NCBI GenBank assembly: GCA_964534765.1
Contig: CAZHRJ010000101.1
Coordinates: forward strand, 1-11,478
DNA: 11,478 nt
Direction: 5' to 3'
Source of the DNA: CAZHRJ01 sp964534765
GTDB taxonomy: Bacteria > Lindowbacteria > 2-12-FULL-62-27
The translations under genes were made by a program, and so were the position numbers. The notes beneath the pieces were generated by a model. It was not told the DNA's origin. It made no database searches and was given only the letters and a program-made list of their open reading frames with translations. Below are positions 6,485-11,478 of this stretch, piece after piece; positions within the stretch are counted from its first letter, which is position 1, and each line of letters starts with the position of its first letter.

Positions 6485-8173
6485 TCAGATACCCCGCGGC
6501 CGGGCCGTCGACGGGCCGAGTTGTTTGGTCATCCGGACCCTCGTGCCGGAACCGGGCCGAGCGTCCATCTCGACTCGGTCCATGAGCTGGAACATCATGT
6601 AAAGCCCCCGGCCATTTGACCGGTAGCATTCACTCTCAGAAAAGAAACCGGGAACGGTGTCCGGCCGGAACTGGAACCCGCATCCCTTATCGACAACTTC
6701 GATGATCACCTCATCGGATTGGACAATGGACTCAATCTCAACCCGCCCCTCCGTCGACCCGCGATATCCATGCTGAATGGCGTTGAGTACCGCGTCCTCG
6801 GTGGTGAATCGGATGGCGAAGGAATCTTTCGACGCCATATTCGGCCGGCTCTGAAGGAGATTGTTGACGAACGTTCGAAGAGCGGGCAGATGGCGCACAT
6901 CGGATGGCAACTGGAGACGGCTGCGATAAACAAAGGCGCTGTCCGGATTAGAGCCAGTCGGCGTCAGCAGGATGGCGGTGAGGTCGTCCTCCATCGGTGA
7001 CACCGAGTCGGCGGTTTGAAGAAGGGACTGATTCAGTCGATCGGCGAGTTCCCTGGAATTCAGATCCGGGTGATCGAGGAACTCCCGGGACTTCTCCTTC
7101 CAGCCGCCGGATATGGCCTGCTGAAGACCGTCCGTATACAGCAGGATCAGATCGCCTTCGTTCCAATAGAGGGTCTCCTGCGAAAATCGCTGGTCCGGAA
7201 GACATCCGAGAAACAAGCCTCCGGCGGGCAGATCAAACCATTTGCCGGGCCGACGCCGATAGAGAAGCGGATAATCCATGCCGGCGGATGAGTAGGTCAC
7301 CGTGTTTTGCGCCGGGTCAAAGAGGGCGTAACACATCGAAACCGGGAATTCACCCTTCTGGTCGCTCAAGAAGGCGGCGTTTAGTTTTTCCAGAAGATCG
7401 GCCGGCGCCAGATCCTCGCGGACTTCCCGCCTCAGATGCTCCCGCACGGCCTGAGTCCATAGGGCGGCGGGAATTCCGTGTCCCACGATGTCCACCAGCG
7501 CAACTCCCAATTGGCCGTCCTCGAACGGGAATATCTCATAGAAGTCCCCGCCGATTTTCGCCGACGGCCGGAAGATGACCCGGCCAATCAGATTTTCCCT
7601 CGGAAAGGCCGGCTGATCCGCCATGCGCGCCCGCAGACGGCTTTCGAGCGTGCGATTCCAGTCAAAGTCGCCGGCGTCATCGGCCTGAGAAAAACTGTCC
7701 AGGCGATCGATGATCTCAATCATTTGCTTGTTTAAACTCTCAACAAACTCCCCATCGGCGCGCGACAGGACAATATGTGCGTCCGATCCGACAAACAGGA
7801 GGGCGCCGGTTTTGTCCGGACGACGGCTTTCCCCGATATTCCATGCGATGGAGAATCCCAGACGGGCGAATGTCCCACTCCCATCCAGCCGCAGGTCCGC
7901 ATCCAGTCGAACCCAGCCCCGCTGGATCGACCCCACGGGCAGCTCGATCCACTCCGGAATGGCCCCGGCCAAACCCTTCCCCTTCGACAGGAACCGCCTG
8001 TACCGGTCCGCCGGCTGGCCGGACACATAGACCGCGGCGCGGCTCAACCGGAGCCGGCCCATGAGAGTGAGAAGGTAGATGTTGAAGAGTCCCTGAAGAT
8101 CGGTACTACCCTTGAATCGGACTGCGATGTCATAGAGGGTCCGCAGATCGAAGAGATCGAGTTTGGAAGCCAT
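6485..8173 (-). CDS. GAF-like / PP2C (SpoIIE) phosphatase fused to RsbW-type ATPase
   Basis: A 562-residue soluble regulator with three parts. Residues about 8-165 look like a GAF-type sensor. Residues about 195-405 are a SpoIIE-type PP2C phosphatase with the metal-binding acids in place: Asp210 in IGGDFYE, Asp228 in VDIVGHGIPAA, Asp348 in YTDG and Asp396-397 in EDDLTAI. Residues about 415-552 are a GHKL ATPase with N box EDAVLNAIQHG, G1 box DKGCGFQF and G2 box NGRGLYMM, matching RsbW/SpoIIAB anti-sigma kinases. One chain therefore carries both opposing activities on a STAS protein, reminiscent of Vibrio SypE, though there the domain order differs. The ATG at 8173 follows the upstream TGA by two bases; a TTG at 8179 would overlap it. 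No clear ribosome site is seen, so coupling is likely. The adjacent STAS protein is the natural substrate. Confidence 0.93.
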   Translation of the reverse strand: MASKLDLFDLRTLYDIAVRFKGSTDLQGLFNIYLLTLMGRLRLSRAAVYVSGQPADRYRRFLSKGKGLAGAIPEWIELPVGSIQRGWVRLDADLRLDGSGTFARLGFSIAWNIGESRRPDKTGALLFVGSDAHIVLSRADGEFVESLNKQMIEIIDRLDSFSQADDAGDFDWNRTLESRLRARMADQPAFPRENLIGRVIFRPSAKIGGDFYEIFPFEDGQLGVALVDIVGHGIPAALWTQAVREHLRREVREDLAPADLLEKLNAAFLSDQKGEFPVSMCYALFDPAQNTVTYSSAGMDYPLLYRRRPGKWFDLPAGGLFLGCLPDQRFSQETLYWNEGDLILLYTDGLQQAISGGWKEKSREFLDHPDLNSRELADRLNQSLLQTADSVSPMEDDLTAILLTPTGSNPDSAFVYRSRLQLPSDVRHLPALRTFVNNLLQSRPNMASKDSFAIRFTTEDAVLNAIQHGYRGSTEGRVEIESIVQSDEVIIEVVDKGCGFQFRPDTVPGFFSESECYRSNGRGLYMMFQLMDRVEMDARPGSGTRVRMTKQLGPSTARPRGI

Positions 8174-8175
8174 GG

Positions 8176-8730
8176 TCAATCGAGGTATTTGACCAGCCGG
8201 AGGTGATTCTCCCCGTTTTCGCTGCGGATATATTCATATCGATCAACCAGGGATTTAATCAGATGAATTCCATATCCTCCGCGCAGCCTTTTTTTCAATG
8301 CCAGATCCGCGATGGCCGACGCCGGATACCGCTCGAAATCAAACGCGCGACCCACATCCCTGATCAAAATCTCCACGCGGCCAGCCGACGTCTCGACAGA
8401 AACCGCCAGGGGCTTAAGCCGCCTCTGCCTGCCCCCGGGCCGCGCGCCGTCCGCATAGGCATGCCGGATGACGTTGGAACAGGCCTCCTCCACGGCGAGA
8501 ATGGTTCCGTAAATTCTGGCCCGGCCGATTCCCAGAGACCTCGCCTGAGACTCGATCACCCGCCGAATCTCCCGGAGACTGACCAGGCCGGCCCTCAGCT
8601 CAAAGGAGGATGAGGCTGTTCTCCTGACCGCCTTTTTCCCGCGCGCGACGCCGCGCCGGGCCGGCCGGAGGCGCCGGGGTCGGGTCACCGCTCTGGCTCT
8701 AGGCAAGGGCCTTACGCGCTTCCTTTTCAT
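8176..8730 (-). CDS. RsbW/SpoIIAB-like anti-sigma factor serine kinase
   Basis: A GHKL ATPase of about 184 residues from the ATG at 8730. After a very basic N-terminus (18 Arg/Lys in the first 40 residues) comes the kinase domain at about 40-184: N box AVEEACSNVIRHAY (Glu81-82, Asn86), G1 box RDVGRAFDF (Asp125) and G2 box GGYGIHLIKSLVD, all usual for this family. It should phosphorylate the STAS protein encoded just upstream and, when that partner is unavailable, sequester its own target. This start overlaps the STAS gene by 32 bases; a TTG at 8706 or GTG at 8688 would remove part of the Arg-rich tail. A still longer frame from 8790 only overlaps STAS codons out of frame and is discarded. The stop is two bases before the fusion gene. 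No sigma factor lies nearby, so the target is unknown. Confidence 0.85.
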   Translation of the reverse strand: MKRKRVRPLPRARAVTRPRRLRPARRGVARGKKAVRRTASSSFELRAGLVSLREIRRVIESQARSLGIGRARIYGTILAVEEACSNVIRHAYADGARPGGRQRRLKPLAVSVETSAGRVEILIRDVGRAFDFERYPASAIADLALKKRLRGGYGIHLIKSLVDRYEYIRSENGENHLRLVKYLD

Positions 8731-9046
8731 TTTTGTAAATCGCCATGACCTCGGGCACGCCCAGTAGATCGAACGATTCATGGACCTCATCGGAGAGGTT
8801 CATCACCTTTAAAAATCCGTCCTTTTCAACTTCCCCGAATACGACCATCAACACGCCAATCCCCGCGCTGGATATGAAATCAACCTGAGCGCAGTCCACC
8901 AGGATTTTCCGCCTGCCTTTGGCGGCCAGCGCCAGGAGTTCCTTTTCGAAGTAAGACGCGGTCAGGGCATCGATGGAACCCTGGGGTGAGACGGTGGTGA
9001 TTGACGGGTCCCATTCAGCCGGCGCGGCCTTGACTTTGAAATCCAT
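8699..9046 (-). CDS. STAS-domain anti-sigma factor antagonist (RsbV/SpoIIAA-like)
   Basis: A 115-residue STAS protein of standard length. The phospho-acceptor loop is canonical at residues 56-66 (DFISSAGIGVL), with Ser59/Ser60 as the expected phosphorylation site. Unphosphorylated, it should bind the neighbouring RsbW-like kinase and free that kinase's target; the membrane phosphatase encoded just upstream would reactivate it. The start is secure: GGAGG lies seven bases before the ATG at 9046. It begins three bases after the phosphatase stop and its 3' end overlaps the kinase gene, so phosphatase, antagonist and kinase form one translational unit, the classic arrangement of a partner-switching operon. 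Confidence 0.93.
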   Translation of the reverse strand: MDFKVKAAPAEWDPSITTVSPQGSIDALTASYFEKELLALAAKGRRKILVDCAQVDFISSAGIGVLMVVFGEVEKDGFLKVMNLSDEVHESFDLLGVPEVMAIYKNEKEARKALA

Positions 9047-9049
9047 TTC

Positions 9050-10624
9050 TTATCCTCCACTTTCTCGCGGACTGCGTTTCACGGCCACCATCGTGATGTC
9101 GTCAAATTGGGGAGAGCCGGACGTAAAGGTAATCACCTGCTCCAGAATCCTGTCCACGAATTTTTGCGGCTGCAAACCGCTGTGCTGCCGGACCGCGTCG
9201 ATCAACCGGCGTGTTCCGAACCGCTCACCGGCGGCGTTGACGGCGTCAGTGACGCCGTCCGTGAACTGAAACAGAACATCTCCCGGGTCCAGAACGACCC
9301 GCCGGGTCTCCAGCAATTGATCAAAGATCCGCATATTTCCCAACCCAAGCGCCATGCCCTTACAGCGAATGGATTGAATCTCATTCGAGGATGATTTGTA
9401 AACCAGTGTCGGCAGATGCCCGGCGCTGCCGAATTCCAATTGCCCGCTCTCGATGTCCAGGAGACCGTAAAACATGCTGACAAACATTCCCTTCTTGATG
9501 TCGGGCTGAAGAATGGCGTTGGTTGATTTCAAAACGTTTTCCGGATCATTGGTTCTGGACGCGTTGGCCCGTAGAATGCTGCGCGTGACGGCCATCAAAA
9601 AAGCTCCCGGAACGCCCTTGCCGGAGACGTCCGCGACGACGATGCCGATCCGGGTATGGCCGTTGGCGTTGAATTGCAGGAAATCATAGTAATCCCCGCC
9701 CACTTCCCGCGCGGCCGTGTAAATGGCGCCAAACTGGTATCCGGGCACCTGCGGAAGGAGTTTGGGCAGAAGGGTCTGCTGGATCTGAGTGGCGATTTTG
9801 AGTTCCTGATCGAGTTTTTCCTTTTCGACGAGCTGCGCGCGGTCGTCTTTAAGATTCTGAGTCATCCGGTTGAACGTCTGCGCGAGGTCTCCGACTTCGT
9901 CGTTGGTCCGGACCAGAACCTGATGGTCCAGATTACCGCGGCCGATGATCTTCGCGCCTTCGGCCAGAACCTTGATGGGCCTGACGACATACGTGACGAG
10001 GAGGATGGATGCGATGACGCCGAGGACGGCAAAAACACCGGTTGCGTAGGTGATGTTGGCGCGCGCGGTGCGGCCGAAGAATTTGATCTGGCCATAGGCC
10101 GACAGAATTGCCTCCTGGACGGGCTTGCGCGAAATGCCGACATAGACGTCGGCGACGCGGACGTTGATGCTTTTGTCAATAATCGGCCCGGAGGCGACCA
10201 GGAGCGGTTCGCCGGGATCGATCTCAACAAGGTCAAATCGCACCGACTCGCCGGCCGGCAAAACGCCCATGGGGAGTTTAAGCGCGGAGGTTTCATCACC
10301 CGTCACCCGAATGGGCACAACGACCCGGCCGTCTTTGACGATCTGCACGAACGAAATATCCTTGCTGGTGAGAATATCGCGCACAAACGCATCCACCGTG
10401 AGGTAGTCGCCGATGGCCAGGGCCTCGCTGTTGGCGGCCAGAAAAGAGAAAATGTTTCCAGCGCGCTTCATCAATTCGTTCTGCATGGTCAACCGCTGCT
10501 GCTCGCCGATCGCCTGCTCCATTTCCGACTGCTGATTGATCGTGAGAATCCAGATGGCGGACATCATGATGAGGATGATGACCAACACCAGCGAACTGAA
10601 TTTGGTCCTGAGAGGCAATCGCAT
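9050..10624 (-). CDS. Membrane sensor PP2C (SpoIIE/RsbU-type) phosphatase with HAMP domain
   Basis: A 524-residue transmembrane phosphatase that should dephosphorylate a STAS protein. Layout: membrane helix 1 (about 10-29), a periplasmic region (about 30-190) whose pattern of KDGRVVVP, LLVASGPIID and DVYVGISRKPVQEAI suggests a single Cache-type ligand-sensing fold, membrane helix 2 (about 192-213), HAMP (about 214-266), short coiled coil (about 262-285), and PP2C domain (about 300-516). The metal-binding acids are present: Asp311 in VGGDYYDF, Asp332 in ADVSGKGVPGA, Asp456 in FTDGVTD and Asp508-509 in FDDITM. An extracytoplasmic signal is thus passed to the STAS/kinase pair encoded directly downstream. 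The ATG at 10624 lacks a good ribosome site but gives the right membrane topology. It lies 32 bases after the TPR gene. Confidence 0.94.
   Translation of the reverse strand: MRLPLRTKFSSLVLVIILIMMSAIWILTINQQSEMEQAIGEQQRLTMQNELMKRAGNIFSFLAANSEALAIGDYLTVDAFVRDILTSKDISFVQIVKDGRVVVPIRVTGDETSALKLPMGVLPAGESVRFDLVEIDPGEPLLVASGPIIDKSINVRVADVYVGISRKPVQEAILSAYGQIKFFGRTARANITYATGVFAVLGVIASILLVTYVVRPIKVLAEGAKIIGRGNLDHQVLVRTNDEVGDLAQTFNRMTQNLKDDRAQLVEKEKLDQELKIATQIQQTLLPKLLPQVPGYQFGAIYTAAREVGGDYYDFLQFNANGHTRIGIVVADVSGKGVPGAFLMAVTRSILRANASRTNDPENVLKSTNAILQPDIKKGMFVSMFYGLLDIESGQLEFGSAGHLPTLVYKSSSNEIQSIRCKGMALGLGNMRIFDQLLETRRVVLDPGDVLFQFTDGVTDAVNAAGERFGTRRLIDAVRQHSGLQPQKFVDRILEQVITFTSGSPQFDDITMVAVKRSPRESGG
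9054..9058 (-). promoter_or_regulatory. Ribosome binding site (GGAGG) for the first STAS gene
   Basis: On the minus strand GGAGG falls in the last codons of the phosphatase gene and ends seven bases before the STAS ATG at 9046. It is the strongest ribosome site in the right-hand cluster, suggesting the antagonist is made in larger amounts than its neighbours. Confidence 0.7.
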
Positions 10625-10656
10625 GGGAGATCGGCTGGGCTAGACGGCCAAGGCGG

Positions 10657-11478
10657 TCAATCGCCAACCAGTTCGAGTTTCTTTTCGGCGCGGCGGATGT
10701 ACTCTTTGGCGCGGGTATTGCCCGGATCCATGGCGAGGACGCGGTTCCAGTCGGCGATCGCTTCCTTAAGCCGGCCGGACCGGTAATGACCCATGCCGGA
10801 GTAGAGATATTTCTGCACATCCACCGTTGAAATCTCTCTCGTCTGCTTCTTCGTCTTCGACAGTTCCGCGTTCAGCTCGGTGAGCGCCCGCTGGGCCTCG
10901 ACCTGGGCTGGATCGATCTTGAGTGCCTCACGGTAAAGTTCGGCTGCGCGTTTGAGCCGGCTGGATACAAGGTCGGCCCGATTCTGTGAGCGGGCGGATT
11001 CCGCTTTTTTCCGGTATTCCGCGGCCTGACTGAGAATTTGCCTGACCTGTTCCGCCTTATCGCGTTTTTTGACTTCCTTCTGGGCCTGAACCTCTTTCTC
11101 CACCGGCCGCATCCGGTCAACTTTCGCCGCCGCCGCCATCAGCTGCGCCTCCCGCTCCGCCGTCACGCGAACCATGCCTTCCGCCGCCTCCAGGTTTTCC
11201 GGTTCCACACCGAGAACGGCCTGGAAATAGGCGTCTGCGTCGTCCAGCCGTTTGTCCGTGATCGCCCGGTTGCCCTCGCGCATCCATTCAGTGATCTTGT
11301 CGCCGACGAGTTTCTGGACCGAGTCGAGCCGTGCCTGGATTGACGGATTGTTCGGCTGAAGATCCAACGCCTGCCGGAACGACATGAGCGCGTCCACTCC
11401 CCGGCCCTCCTCCAGATGCCGGTCGCCCTCCTGCATATATTCCAGCACCAGCCCGTCCGTGCGCACCTTTTCGGCCTC
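10657..11478 (-). CDS. TPR-repeat protein (5' end beyond the window)
   Basis: The frame stays open to the window edge, giving at least 273 residues; a GTG at 11466 exists but the preceding codons (EAEK) continue the same helical style, so the true start is probably outside. Counting from that GTG, TPR-like helix pairs lie at about 8-43 (with ALMSFRQALDLQPNN), 60-96 (DADAYFQAVLGVEPEN), 165-200 (AAELYREALKIDPAQ) and 220-262 (AIADWNRVLAMDPGN). Residues about 103-160 are a highly charged, probably coiled-coil helix that interrupts the repeats. No signal peptide is visible in the present part. TPRs bind other proteins, so it may be a scaffold or a larger lipoprotein or secreted protein. It precedes the membrane phosphatase by 32 bases and is probably co-transcribed with it. 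Specific function unknown. Confidence 0.85.
   Translation of the reverse strand, partial: EAEKVRTDGLVLEYMQEGDRHLEEGRGVDALMSFRQALDLQPNNPSIQARLDSVQKLVGDKITEWMREGNRAITDKRLDDADAYFQAVLGVEPENLEAAEGMVRVTAEREAQLMAAAAKVDRMRPVEKEVQAQKEVKKRDKAEQVRQILSQAAEYRKKAESARSQNRADLVSSRLKRAAELYREALKIDPAQVEAQRALTELNAELSKTKKQTREISTVDVQKYLYSGMGHYRSGRLKEAIADWNRVLAMDPGNTRAKEYIRRAEKKLELVGD

Noticed and set aside
8731..8790. A longer N-terminus for the stand-alone kinase
   Set aside because: The added residues come only from out-of-frame reading of the STAS gene's conserved 3' end and have no domain meaning.
9656..10786. A 376-codon open frame on the plus strand opposite the membrane phosphatase
   Set aside because: It mirrors codons of a clear HAMP-PP2C protein and carries no recognisable motif.
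1..11478. tRNA or rRNA genes, CRISPR arrays, insertion sequences or phage genes
   Set aside because: No regularly spaced repeats, cloverleaf-like sequence, transposase or integrase motifs were seen while reading the window.

Overview
The window reads as a bacterial chromosome segment that is GC-rich (estimated by eye at about 60% G+C), densely packed, and dominated by signalling and surface-motility genes. An outer-membrane-type OmpA lipoprotein and two PilT-type retraction ATPases point to a Gram-negative (diderm) bacterium with type IV pili. I cannot place it more precisely; a deltaproteobacterial, Nitrospirota-like or candidate-phylum genome would all fit, but no phylogenetic marker is present.

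Layout: (1) 1-416 holds a purine-rich, apparently non-coding stretch with a degenerate inverted repeat, then a doubtful 60-residue reading frame. (2) 417-3418, minus strand, is a tight three-gene operon transcribed right to left: a cyclic-nucleotide-domain protein with an unrecognised helical C-terminal half, a canonical PilT ATPase, and a cyclic-nucleotide-domain plus GAF protein. (3) A 145-bp divergent spacer separates it from the plus-strand genes 3564-6142: an OmpA-type lipoprotein, a second divergent PilT paralogue and a membrane-anchored alpha/beta hydrolase. (4) 6139-11478, minus strand, is a six-gene cluster transcribed right to left: a TPR protein cut by the window edge, a membrane PP2C phosphatase with a HAMP domain, a STAS antagonist, an RsbW-type kinase, a large phosphatase-kinase fusion, and a second STAS protein. 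Its last gene meets the hydrolase gene tail to tail with overlapping stop codons.

How the genes may work together: the right-hand cluster contains the parts of two partner-switching circuits (two STAS proteins, two PP2C phosphatases, two RsbW/SpoIIAB-type ATPase domains), but no sigma factor is in view. In this family, kinases phosphorylate STAS proteins on Ser/Thr and PP2C phosphatases reverse this, so the output depends on what the STAS proteins or kinases bind. The left half couples pilus-retraction motors to proteins that should bind cyclic nucleotides yet have no DNA-binding domain. A reasonable but untested inference is that this is a surface-behaviour locus, in which cyclic-nucleotide and phospho-STAS signals tune pilus retraction or another envelope process.
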